From NCBI RefSeq assembly GCF_019084545.1, contig NZ_JAHREP010000011.1, forward strand, positions 62,001-126,000: a stretch of DNA of 64,000 bases, written 5' to 3'. Positions 38,922 to 47,437 of the stretch are shown here, piece after piece (the first letter of the stretch is position 1; every line of letters begins with the position of its first letter). The stretch comes from Marinobacterium ramblicola. GTDB taxonomy: Bacteria > Pseudomonadota > Gammaproteobacteria > Pseudomonadales > Balneatricaceae. A program made the position numbers and the translations under genes. The notes under the pieces are model-generated. The model saw only the letters and a program-made list of their open reading frames with translations, was not told the DNA's origin and did no database searches.

Positions 38922-39341
38922 ATGCAGGAAAAACTGGACCTGAGTGTATTGGCAAGAGCGATCGCCACACTGAAAGTGGCGCTGGACGAGTACCAAAAGG
39001 ACCCGTCCAACGAATTCGTGCGGGACTCCTGTATCCAACGCTTTGAATACAGCTACGACCTGTCCACCAAAATGATCAGGCGCTACTTGAGCCTGGTTGC
39101 CGCCAACCCCGGCGAGGTTCAGGAGATGAGCTTCCAGAGCCTGATCCGCGAAGCCTATACGCTCGGCATCGTCGAAAACAGCTGGGACCAGTGGTGGGAG
39201 TATCGCGACAACCGCAACAAGACCTCCCACGGCTACAATCGGGATACCGCTATCGAAATCGTGGAAGGGCTGCCTCGCTTCTATCAAGAGGCCGACTTCC
39301 TGCTGCAGGCGCTGACGGAAAAGAATGAAGATCAAGTTTGA
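38922..39341 (+). CDS. HEPN-domain protein, HI0074/HepT-like, partner of MNT::HsdS
   Basis: 139 residues, all-helical, of the family called nucleotidyltransferase substrate-binding protein (HI0074 type). The motif RNKTSHGYN gives R98, H103 and Y105, the full RX4HXY of HepT toxins. There R and H form the RNase site, and the Tyr is the residue AMPylated by the cognate MNT antitoxin in studied systems. AAGGAGG stands before the ATG. The gene overlaps the MNT::hsdS gene by 17 bases, the usual HEPN-MNT coupling. By analogy it is an RNase toxin silenced by the MNT domain fused to HsdS. RNase activity is inferred. Confidence 0.88.
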   Translation: MQEKLDLSVLARAIATLKVALDEYQKDPSNEFVRDSCIQRFEYSYDLSTKMIRRYLSLVAANPGEVQEMSFQSLIREAYTLGIVENSWDQWWEYRDNRNKTSHGYNRDTAIEIVEGLPRFYQEADFLLQALTEKNEDQV

Positions 39342-40827
39342 TGTGACCGCCCAGGAACTGAAGATTATCCGGCAGATCCTGCAGCAACACCTGCCCGCCC
39401 GGTGCAAGGTCTGGGTGTTCGGCAGTCGCGCCAAAAACCAGGCCAAATTCAACTCCGATCTGGATCTGGCGATCGAGTGCGAACAGCCGCTGGACAAGCG
39501 GACATCGATGCAGCTTGAGATGGCATTCGATGAAGCGCCTTTGCCTTATAGGGTTGATATTGTGGATATGCAGAAGGTTGATCCGGGGTTTAAAGGGATC
39601 ATAGATAAGCAAAAAGTAGTGTTCCCGATTCAGTCAAATGTGCCTGAATTGAGGTTTAAAGGCTTTTTTGAAGAGTGGAAATCTGTATCATTAGGTGAGA
39701 TATCCTCTCAGGCAGAGTATGGATTAAATACGCCAGCAGTAGATTTTGATGGAGTCAGGAAATATATTCGAATCACGGATATCGATGATAAAACACATCA
39801 GTATTCACCAAACCCTGTAACGTCGCCTATGGGTAATGTAGACGATTCATATAAGCTTAAGGAAGGGGATCTTCTATTCACGCGGACAGGTGCAAGTACG
39901 GGAAAAAGTTACTTGTATACTTCGAAGGATGGGAATCTGTATTTTGCTGGATTTCTTATTCGTTTTCATATAGATGGAGCATTCCCAGGCTTTGTCTTTT
40001 TTCAAACATTACGGTCAAGCTTCTCCAAATGGATTAAAATTGAGTCGATCAGATCTGGCCAACCCGGAATTAATGCAAAGGAGTACTCTTCGTTTAGGTT
40101 TTACTGTCCGAGTGAAGAAGAACAAAAAAAAATTGCCACCTTCCTAAGCTCCATCGACGACAAGCTAAATTCTCTGCGCCGCAAACGCGAACTACTGGAA
40201 ACCTACAAACGCGGCCTGATGCAAAAGGTATTCTCGCAAGAGATCCGGTTTAAAAAGGATGACGGCACTGATTTTTCAGACTGGAAAAGGGTGCAAATTG
40301 GCTCCCAGCTGGAGGAAGTGTCACGCCGGGTAGATGCCAAAACCACTCTTCCTGTATATAGTTCTACACGGGAAGGATTAAAACCGCAAAGTGAATATTA
40401 TAACGATAGAGAGTTGGCCAATGATGGCGAATACGGCGTTGTACCTGTTGGATGCTTTGTATACAGACATATGAGTGATGATCTCACCTTTAAATTTAAT
40501 GTAAATAAAACAGATGGCGATATCGCTGTTAGTAAAGAGTACCCTGTATTCAAAGCGGTTGGAATGGAAAACGATTTTCTGCTTAATAAATTGAACAATA
40601 GTATTGAGTTTAAACGGTTTGCGGCGATACAAAAGAAAGGTGGAACAAGGACTAGGCTTTACTACAAGACATTATGTAGTTGGAAAACAGAGATTCCTAT
40701 CCTTGAAGAGCAACAGAAAATTTCTGTTTTCTTGGCTGTTTTTGATAAAAAAATAAAATCAACATCGAAACAGATCAACCAACTGGAAACCTTCAAAAAA
40801 GGCCTGCTGCAAAAGATGTTTGTCTGA
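39325..40827 (+). CDS. MNT nucleotidyltransferase domain fused to type I specificity subunit HsdS
   Basis: 500 residues in one frame. Residues 1-100 are a complete MNT domain: GSRAKNQAKFNSDLDLAIE gives G33, S34, D45 and D47, and the third Asp is D78 in YRVDIVDM. At about 101-106 it passes straight into HsdS, which usually starts near NVPELRFKGF. TRD1 spans about 107-262, the first coiled coil 263-303 (EEEQKKIATFLSSIDDKL), TRD2 304-460 and the second coil 461-500 (EEQQKISVFLAVFDKKI). From about 39540 to 40830 the DNA is much more A+T-rich than the flanking genes, as expected for exchanged specificity domains. Both functions look intact. It may be both antitoxin and DNA-recognition subunit. Confidence 0.92.
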   Translation: MKIKFDVTAQELKIIRQILQQHLPARCKVWVFGSRAKNQAKFNSDLDLAIECEQPLDKRTSMQLEMAFDEAPLPYRVDIVDMQKVDPGFKGIIDKQKVVFPIQSNVPELRFKGFFEEWKSVSLGEISSQAEYGLNTPAVDFDGVRKYIRITDIDDKTHQYSPNPVTSPMGNVDDSYKLKEGDLLFTRTGASTGKSYLYTSKDGNLYFAGFLIRFHIDGAFPGFVFFQTLRSSFSKWIKIESIRSGQPGINAKEYSSFRFYCPSEEEQKKIATFLSSIDDKLNSLRRKRELLETYKRGLMQKVFSQEIRFKKDDGTDFSDWKRVQIGSQLEEVSRRVDAKTTLPVYSSTREGLKPQSEYYNDRELANDGEYGVVPVGCFVYRHMSDDLTFKFNVNKTDGDIAVSKEYPVFKAVGMENDFLLNKLNNSIEFKRFAAIQKKGGTRTRLYYKTLCSWKTEIPILEEQQKISVFLAVFDKKIKSTSKQINQLETFKKGLLQKMFV

Positions 40828-40846
40828 GTAGTGGCGGGAGAACGAT

Positions 40847-41257
40847 ATGACCGAGGATATTCGCTGGATACAGCGTTTGCAGAACTGGAACCGGGCGCTG
40901 GCGCAGCTCGGCAAGTTCATGGAGCGCGAGTCGCTGAACGAGCTGGAGGAGCAGGGGCTGATCCAGTCGTTCGAATACAACCATGAGCTGGCCTGGAAAA
41001 CCCAGAAGGACTTTCTGGAAAATCAGGGCTATACGGATCTGTTCGGCTCCAAGAATGTGGCGCGCAAGGCGTTCGAAGTGGGGCTGGTCGATGACGGCGA
41101 GGCGTGGCTGGCGATGATAGAGAGCCGCAATCTCAGTTCGCACACCTATAACGAGGAGGTAACGGCCAAGATCGTTACCGCCATCGTGGACAACTATTAC
41201 GACAGCTTCTGCCGTCTCAACCGCAAACTCAACGAACTGGCCGAGCAGGAATCATGA
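40847..41257 (+). CDS. HEPN-domain protein, HI0074/HepT-like, partner of MNT::HsdR
   Basis: 136 residues of the same nucleotidyltransferase substrate-binding HEPN family as the gene at 38922, but clearly diverged from it. RNLSSHTYNE gives R94, H99 and Y101, again RX4HXY. LIQSFEYNHELAWKTQKDFL is a strong family segment. It overlaps the MNT::hsdR gene by four bases (ATGA). GGGAG precedes the start. By analogy with HepT it should be an RNase toxin kept inactive by AMPylation from the MNT domain of HsdR. Direct activity is not shown. Confidence 0.88.
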   Translation: MTEDIRWIQRLQNWNRALAQLGKFMERESLNELEEQGLIQSFEYNHELAWKTQKDFLENQGYTDLFGSKNVARKAFEVGLVDDGEAWLAMIESRNLSSHTYNEEVTAKIVTAIVDNYYDSFCRLNRKLNELAEQES

Positions 41258-44200
41258 AGGATCTATCCGGTGCCGATACAGGACTGCCCGCCGACGCCAT
41301 CGCCGCGATTCAGGCGGTGTTCGCCCGTTACGAGCAGATCGAGCGCGCCGTACTCTATGGCTCCCGTGCCAAGGGCAATTTTCGCCCCGGTTCCGATATC
41401 GACCTGACGCTCTATCTGAAACAGGAACCCACCTTCAGCTTGCTGACACGGGTGTCGCGTGAGCTGGACGAGCTGCACATCCCCTGGAGTATCGATCTGT
41501 CGTTGGTCGCCTATATCGACAACGAGAAACTGCTGGACCATATCCGGCGCGTCGGCATCGAATTCTACAACGCCGACGACTACCGTGCCCGCCAACGCAT
41601 GCAGGAGCAGCGCCTGGAGTACGCGCAGAGCGGTATTCAGTCCGAAGCGCAGCTGGAAGAGAGCCTGATTCTGCGTCTGCAGGGGCTGGGTTACGAGCGT
41701 GTCCGTATCGATACGTCCGAACAGCTCAAGGCCAACCTGAAGACACAACTGTCGCTGCACAACGAAGCCGCGCTGGCGGGCACACCGCTCAGCGCCGGCG
41801 AGTTCGACAAGGTGCTCAACCATCTGGACAAGGGCAACGTGTTCCAGCGCGCCAAGACCCTGCGCGACCGCTACCAACTCACCCTCGACGATGGCTCGAG
41901 CTGCTATCTGCAGTTCATGAACTGCGTGGAGTGGTGCCGCAACCGTTATCAGGTCACCAGCCAGGTCACCCAGGTGGGCCGCTACGAAAACCGCTACGAC
42001 GTGACGCTGCTGATCAACGGTCTGCCGCTGGTGCAGATCGAGCTGAAGCGGCGCGGCATGGAACTGAAGGAAGCGTTCAACCAGATCAACCGCTACCAGC
42101 GCCACTCCTTCTGGGCCGAGAACGGCCTCTACAACTACGTGCAGCTGTTCGTGATCTCCAACGGCGTCAACACCAAGTACTACGCCAACAACCGCAAGCA
42201 AGAGTACAAGCAGACCTTCTTCTGGTCCGATGAGAAAAACAGGGCGATCAAGAAGCTGGACGCCTTTACCGACGCCTTTCTCGAACCCTGCCATATCTCC
42301 AAGATGATCGCCCGCTACATCGTGCTGCACGAGTCGGACAAGATCTTGATGGCGTTGCGCCCCTACCAGTACTACGCCGTGGAGAAGATCGTCGAACGGG
42401 TGAAAGAGGGGCGCAAGAACGGCTATATCTGGCACACCACCGGCAGCGGCAAGACACTGACCAGCTTCAAGGCGGCGCAGATCCTGACCCAACTGCCCAA
42501 GGTGCACAAGGTCGTGTTCGTGGTCGACCGGGCGGACCTGGACTACCAGACCACCAAGGAGTTCAACGCCTTCAGTCCCGACTGCGTGGACAACACCGAC
42601 AACACCGCCTCTCTGGTGAAACAGATGGCGGGCGACAACAAACTGATCGTCACCACCATCCAGAAACTCAACAACGCCATCTCCCGCACCCGCCATGAAC
42701 AGGCGATGGATGCCCTGCGCGACAAGCGGGTGGTGTTCATCTTCGACGAGTGCCACCGCTCCCAGTTCGGCCAGACCCACAAGAACATCACCGGCTTCTT
42801 CACCAAGGCGCAGATGTTCGGCTTCACCGGCACGCCGATCTTCCCCGGGAACGCGGCGGCCAACGAACACGGCAAGCGCACCACCGCCGATCTGTTCGGC
42901 GACCGCCTGCACCAGTACGTGATCACCGACGCGATCCGGGACGAAAACGTGCTCAAGTTCGCCATCGAATACTGGGGCAAGCTCCGGCGCAAGGACGGCA
43001 GCCTGATCGACGAGCAGGTGCACGCCATCAATCGCAAGGAGTTTTTCGAGAGCGACGAACGTATCGAAGGGGTGGTGAACTGGATCATCGCCAACCACAA
43101 CCGCAAGACCTACGACAAACAGTTCTCGGCGATGATGTGCGTCGGCAGCAAGGAGCAGCTGATCAAGTACTACGACTGCTTCAAGCGCAAGCGCGAGGCG
43201 GGCGAACACGATCTGCGTGTGGTGACCATATTCACCTTCGGAACCAACGAAGAGGACGCCGACGCCAACGGCCTGATCGAAGAGCCCGACTTCGATATCA
43301 AGACCGACGACCCGGCCAACAGGCACAGCCGCGACAAGTTGGCGCAGTATGTGGCCGACTACAACGCCCTCTACAAGACGGCGCACTCGGTGAAGGACAG
43401 CAAGGCGTTCTACACCTACTACAAGGACATCGCCAAGCGGATGAAGGAGCGCGACAAGGAACAGTTCAAGGATCGCGATCGCGCCGACATCCTGCTCGTG
43501 GTGAACATGTTCCTGACCGGGTTCGACGCCAAGAAACTGAACACCCTCTACGTAGACAAGAACCTGAAACACCACGGCCTGATCCAGGCGTTCTCGCGCA
43601 CCAACCGCATACTGGGCGAACTGAAATCCCAGGGCAATATCGTCTGCTTCCGCAACCTCAAGGACAACACCGACGAAGCGATCGGGATGTTCTGCGATAC
43701 CGACCAGCCCGACACCATCCTGATGGAGCCCTACGAGTTCTACGTGGAACAGTTCAACAGCCTGCTGCAGGAGCTGTTCAGCATCGCCGCCACCCCCGAG
43801 GCGGTGGACGACCTGGCAAGCGAGGACGACCAGGCGCTGTTCGTCAAGGCGTTCCGACGGCTGATCCGGATCCTAAACAAGCTGAAACCTTTTACCGACT
43901 TCGACTGGCAGGATCTGGAACTGGCCGAGCAGACCTTCGAGGACTTCAAGAGCAAATATCTGGATATCCACGACCGCAGCCGCAGCAACGAACCGGGCGC
44001 CTCGATCATCGACGATCTGGACTTCGAGCTGGAACTGATCCACCGCGACGAAGTAAATGTCGCCTACACCCTCAAGCTGCTCGACGATCTGCGCCATAAA
44101 CAGAGCCGGGGCGATACGGCAGAGAGCCGCCAGGCGATGCAGTCGCTGCTCGATACCTTGGGCAAAGAGGCGCAACTGCGCAGCAAGCGCGAACTGATCG

Positions 44201-45102
44201 AAAAGTTCATCCTCGACTATATGCCCGACCTCACGCCGGAGCAGGACCTGCAGGAGATCTTCGTCGGCTTCTGGAGCAAGGAGCGGCGTCTGGCGGTGCA
44301 CCGGCTGTGCGAGCGGGAGGGACTGGACAAGGAGGCTGTCTACCGGATGATCGACCAGTACAACTTCACCGGCAAGGACCCGCTGCGCGAGCAGGTGTTC
44401 TCGGCGATGGCCTACAAGCCGAAGCTGATGGAGCGCAAGACGCTCTACTCCCGCGTGCTGGGCGACCTGAAGGAGATCATCCACACCTACGACGACGACA
44501 CCGGCAGCCTGCCGCTGGCGGAGGACCCGGCCGACTACGATGTCGATACCCTGGCGCAACTGGCACACCGCATCGGCGATCTGGAGATCTTCTTCACCGA
44601 CGAAGTCGCACGTGCGCAACAGAACACGCCGCTGGTGCACTTCACCATCGTGTTGGACACCCCCTACCGTCGGCAACTGACCAGCTTGCAGAACTATCCG
44701 CCGGCCGGCGACCTGCTCGGTCACGGGATCGTCAGCGACGACGTACTGACCGACTACATCGCCCTGACCACCGACTTCCAGCAGCAACTAAGCAGCTACG
44801 GCCTGGCGTTCGGCTCAGCCAACGCCGACAACGGGCAGGCCGTGTTCTGGTCCCTGTCGGAAGCGCGCGAAGGCAGCACAGTGCTCGAATTCGTACTCAA
44901 CGCCTGGGGCTACACGGTCGCCGTCGGCGGCCCGGTCATGGCCTTCCTGGCCGCCTACCCGAAAGCGGCGCAGGGACTGGAGAAGCTCAGGGCCGATGTG
45001 GAAAAGCGTTTTGGTCGAAAGGGCAACGCCCCGGAATCCAGCGTCATCCTGACCGACGAGATCGCCGCCGAACTGGCTCGCATCAAACGCGAACGCAATT
45101 AA
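41254..45102 (+). CDS. MNT nucleotidyltransferase domain fused to type I restriction subunit HsdR
   Basis: 1282 residues, about 250 longer than EcoR124-type HsdR. Residues 1-105 are an MNT domain with YGSRAKGNFRPGSDIDLTLY (G36, S37, D48, D50) and D81 in WSIDLSLV. A charged linker (106-128) leads into HsdR: nuclease domain with D249 and ELK 263-265 (RYDVTLLI, QIELKRR), motor motif TTGSGKT (395-401), DECH (498-501), GFTGTPIF, and IQAFSRTNRI of the second RecA lobe, then a helical C-terminus. HsdR translocates and cuts unmodified DNA. No frameshift is seen and all nuclease and motor residues are present. The upstream HEPN gene overlaps by four bases. Confidence 0.93.
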   Translation: MKDLSGADTGLPADAIAAIQAVFARYEQIERAVLYGSRAKGNFRPGSDIDLTLYLKQEPTFSLLTRVSRELDELHIPWSIDLSLVAYIDNEKLLDHIRRVGIEFYNADDYRARQRMQEQRLEYAQSGIQSEAQLEESLILRLQGLGYERVRIDTSEQLKANLKTQLSLHNEAALAGTPLSAGEFDKVLNHLDKGNVFQRAKTLRDRYQLTLDDGSSCYLQFMNCVEWCRNRYQVTSQVTQVGRYENRYDVTLLINGLPLVQIELKRRGMELKEAFNQINRYQRHSFWAENGLYNYVQLFVISNGVNTKYYANNRKQEYKQTFFWSDEKNRAIKKLDAFTDAFLEPCHISKMIARYIVLHESDKILMALRPYQYYAVEKIVERVKEGRKNGYIWHTTGSGKTLTSFKAAQILTQLPKVHKVVFVVDRADLDYQTTKEFNAFSPDCVDNTDNTASLVKQMAGDNKLIVTTIQKLNNAISRTRHEQAMDALRDKRVVFIFDECHRSQFGQTHKNITGFFTKAQMFGFTGTPIFPGNAAANEHGKRTTADLFGDRLHQYVITDAIRDENVLKFAIEYWGKLRRKDGSLIDEQVHAINRKEFFESDERIEGVVNWIIANHNRKTYDKQFSAMMCVGSKEQLIKYYDCFKRKREAGEHDLRVVTIFTFGTNEEDADANGLIEEPDFDIKTDDPANRHSRDKLAQYVADYNALYKTAHSVKDSKAFYTYYKDIAKRMKERDKEQFKDRDRADILLVVNMFLTGFDAKKLNTLYVDKNLKHHGLIQAFSRTNRILGELKSQGNIVCFRNLKDNTDEAIGMFCDTDQPDTILMEPYEFYVEQFNSLLQELFSIAATPEAVDDLASEDDQALFVKAFRRLIRILNKLKPFTDFDWQDLELAEQTFEDFKSKYLDIHDRSRSNEPGASIIDDLDFELELIHRDEVNVAYTLKLLDDLRHKQSRGDTAESRQAMQSLLDTLGKEAQLRSKRELIEKFILDYMPDLTPEQDLQEIFVGFWSKERRLAVHRLCEREGLDKEAVYRMIDQYNFTGKDPLREQVFSAMAYKPKLMERKTLYSRVLGDLKEIIHTYDDDTGSLPLAEDPADYDVDTLAQLAHRIGDLEIFFTDEVARAQQNTPLVHFTIVLDTPYRRQLTSLQNYPPAGDLLGHGIVSDDVLTDYIALTTDFQQQLSSYGLAFGSANADNGQAVFWSLSEAREGSTVLEFVLNAWGYTVAVGGPVMAFLAAYPKAAQGLEKLRADVEKRFGRKGNAPESSVILTDEIAAELARIKRERN

Positions 45103-45147
45103 AGGGCAGGGTGACGGCTGTCCGGAATCTGCCGTTGCCGTTTATCC

Positions 45148-46527
45148 TCAAAGCTTGCGCACCCGGTAGCTCTTGCCCTTGATGGTACGGGACTTCAGCT
45201 TGTCCAGCGCGATCTCCGACAGCTCCCGTTTCACCGCCACATAGGCGGTGAAGTCACCGATGGCGATATCGCCGATATCATCGCCGGAGATTTGGCCGCC
45301 GGCGGTCAGGGTGCCGACGATATCGCCGGGACGCAGCTTGTTCTTACGCCCACCGGCGATCGCCAGGGTGCGCATCGGTGCGCGCGGCGGGCGAAAGTCG
45401 TGATCGGGCTGCGGCAGCAGCTCGATCACCTCGATCGGCGCCGACTGCATGGTGTTGATCCGCTCCAGCTTCAGGCTCTCCTTCGGCCCGACCAGGCTCA
45501 GCGCGGTGCCGCTGCGCCCGGCGCGGCCGGTGCGGCCGATGCGGTGGGTGTAGACCGCCGGGTCGCGCGGCAGGTCGATATTGACCACCAGGTCGACGGC
45601 GTCGATATCCAGGCCGCGGGCGGCCACGTCGGTGGCCACCAGCAGGGTCAGGCTGCGGTTGCTGAACAGGGTGATGCGCTGGTCGCGCTCGCGCTGCTCC
45701 ATATCGCCGTGCAGCACGCCGACCTGGAAACCGGCAGTTTTCAGCGCCTGGGCGTATTCGTCGCAACGCGCCTTGGTGTTGCAGAAGATCACCGCCGCGT
45801 CGGGTGTCTGTTGCTGCAGTAGTGCGATCAGGGTGTCGGCCTTGTAGGGTTCGTCGCAGAGGTAGGCGCGCTGTTCGATCTCCACCGCGCTGTGCTGCTC
45901 CGGCGCGGTGACCCGCTCGGGCTCACGCTGGTAGTGGGCGGAGAGCTGCTCGATATCCTTCGGGTAGGTGGCGGAGAACAGCAGGGTCTGACGTGAGGCC
46001 GGCGTGCTGTCGATGATGGCGCCGATATCCTCGGCGAAGCCCATATCCAGCATCCGGTCCGCTTCGTCGAGAACCAGGCACTGGACCCGATCCAGCACCA
46101 GGGTGCCCTTGCGCAGGTGGTCCTTGATCCGCCCCGGGGTACCGACGACGATATGGGCGCCGTGCTCCAGCGAGCCGATCTGCGGGCCGATCGGCGTGCC
46201 GCCGCAGAGGGTCACGATCTTGATGTTGTCCAGGTAGCGCGCCAGTCGGCGCAGCTCCCTTGCGACCTGATCGGCCAGCTCGCGGGTCGGGCAGAGCACC
46301 AGCGCCTGTACCGCGAACAGTCGCGGAATCAGACGGGTCAGCAGGCCGATACCGAAGGCGGCGGTCTTGCCGCTGCCGGTTTTCGCCTGGGCGATCAGAT
46401 CCTGCCCGGCCAGCACCACCGGCAGGCTCAGCTGCTGGATCGGCGTCATCTGCGCATAGCCGATCGATTCGAGGTTGGCGAGTTGCGCGGCGGGCAGGTC
46501 GAGGCTGCTGAAGCGAGTCTGAGTCAC
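45148..46527 (-). CDS. dbpA: ATP-dependent RNA helicase DbpA
   Basis: 459 residues. DEAD-box motifs: AKTGSGKTAAF (I), PTRELA (Ia), DEADRMLDMGF (II), SAT (III), ARGLDI and HRIGRTGRAG (V, VI). The C-terminal 75 residues form the DbpA RRM-like domain (KLRPGDIVGTL, IGDIAIGDFTAYVAV, IKGKSYRVRKL), which binds hairpin 92 of 23S rRNA. DbpA remodels the large ribosomal subunit. It is convergent with the MNT::hsdR gene, ending 45 bases from it. The length matches E. coli (457). Confidence 0.96.
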   Translation of the reverse strand: MTQTRFSSLDLPAAQLANLESIGYAQMTPIQQLSLPVVLAGQDLIAQAKTGSGKTAAFGIGLLTRLIPRLFAVQALVLCPTRELADQVARELRRLARYLDNIKIVTLCGGTPIGPQIGSLEHGAHIVVGTPGRIKDHLRKGTLVLDRVQCLVLDEADRMLDMGFAEDIGAIIDSTPASRQTLLFSATYPKDIEQLSAHYQREPERVTAPEQHSAVEIEQRAYLCDEPYKADTLIALLQQQTPDAAVIFCNTKARCDEYAQALKTAGFQVGVLHGDMEQRERDQRITLFSNRSLTLLVATDVAARGLDIDAVDLVVNIDLPRDPAVYTHRIGRTGRAGRSGTALSLVGPKESLKLERINTMQSAPIEVIELLPQPDHDFRPPRAPMRTLAIAGGRKNKLRPGDIVGTLTAGGQISGDDIGDIAIGDFTAYVAVKRELSEIALDKLKSRTIKGKSYRVRKL

Positions 46528-46696
46528 GGGCGTTCCGGGATAAGGGGTTGGCGGTCAGGACGCCTGTGGCGCCTGCGGGTCAAAGCGGCGAAGTATAGCA
46601 GATGCGTCGCAGTTTAGTGGTCATGGTATTGAACCGGATCGACCCCGAGCGGTCTATCCGGCACTGTATCGGGTAGTGGTAGTGCAACCGGTCGGT

Positions 46697-47347
46697 TCAG
46701 CGCGGCGGGTCGATCTGGTTACCGATACTGGCATTGACGCGGAACCAGCCGGCGATGCTGTATCGATCCATGCGCGCCGGCAGTACCTCGTGTGGGAAGC
46801 GATCGCTGAGGAACACCACCAGCCGTCCGGACTGGGGTGCGACCCGCTCGAGTACGCAGTCGCCCTGGCCCGGGTAGATCAGCAGCTCGCCGCCGTCGTC
46901 GTCCTGCCACTCGCTGTTGAGGTAGAATACGGTGGTCAGGATACGGTTGGTCTGGCCGCGGAAGGCATCCAGATGGCGTTTGTAGAAGGCGCCGGGCGGG
47001 TAGTGGGCAAAGTGGCATTCGTAGTCGAACAGGCCCATAAACAGGCGTCGGTTCAGCCCTTCGCGCAGCCGCTCCATCCACGCCAGGTAGGCGGCTTCGC
47101 TGGCATCCAGCTGTTCGAGCCAGCGGATCTGGTCGAGGCGGATGCGGTCGTTAAGCTGCTGTGCCTGTTCACGGCCTACCCCGGCGCGCTGAAATGCTTG
47201 GTCGTCGAGGTGCTGAACGCGGTGCAGCAGGGCTGAGGTCAGTGCGCTATCGAGGGCCTGGTCGCAGATGATGTAACCCTGGTTGACCAGCGCATCGGCG
47301 ATGCGGTCGAACAACCTCTCGTCAGGTGTATTCGGTATACTGTTCAT
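46697..47347 (-). CDS. 2OG-Fe(II) oxygenase (prolyl 4-hydroxylase-like fold)
   Basis: About 216 residues from ATG 47347. It has the double-stranded beta-helix core: YPPGAFYKRHLDAF with the HxD iron ligands, RILTTVFYLN, a Glu-Leu strand (DGGELLIYP), FPHEVLPARMDRYSIAGWFR with the distal His and the 2-oxoglutarate Arg. An alternative upstream start at 47395 would add 16 residues. The family includes prolyl hydroxylases and YbiX-like PKHD oxygenases. Substrate unknown. It sits alone on the minus strand between dbpA and a 3D-domain gene. Confidence 0.85.
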   Translation of the reverse strand: MNSIPNTPDERLFDRIADALVNQGYIICDQALDSALTSALLHRVQHLDDQAFQRAGVGREQAQQLNDRIRLDQIRWLEQLDASEAAYLAWMERLREGLNRRLFMGLFDYECHFAHYPPGAFYKRHLDAFRGQTNRILTTVFYLNSEWQDDDGGELLIYPGQGDCVLERVAPQSGRLVVFLSDRFPHEVLPARMDRYSIAGWFRVNASIGNQIDPPR

Positions 47348-47437
47348 GAGCGTTCGTGGCGACACTCCGGGAAGGGGAACTCTATATAGCCCCAAATCCT
47401 GTGCTAGTCACGCGAAATGTTTTAAACCTGCAAACAA

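Noticed and set aside
41263-43575. 770-codon open frame on the minus strand opposite MNT::hsdR
   Set aside because: No motif, and the plus strand has every HsdR and MNT motif in order.
36214-45147. Mobile-island boundaries around the restriction operon
   Set aside because: I found no integrase, tRNA, or clear direct repeats at the edges; apart from hsdS the base composition matches the surroundings.
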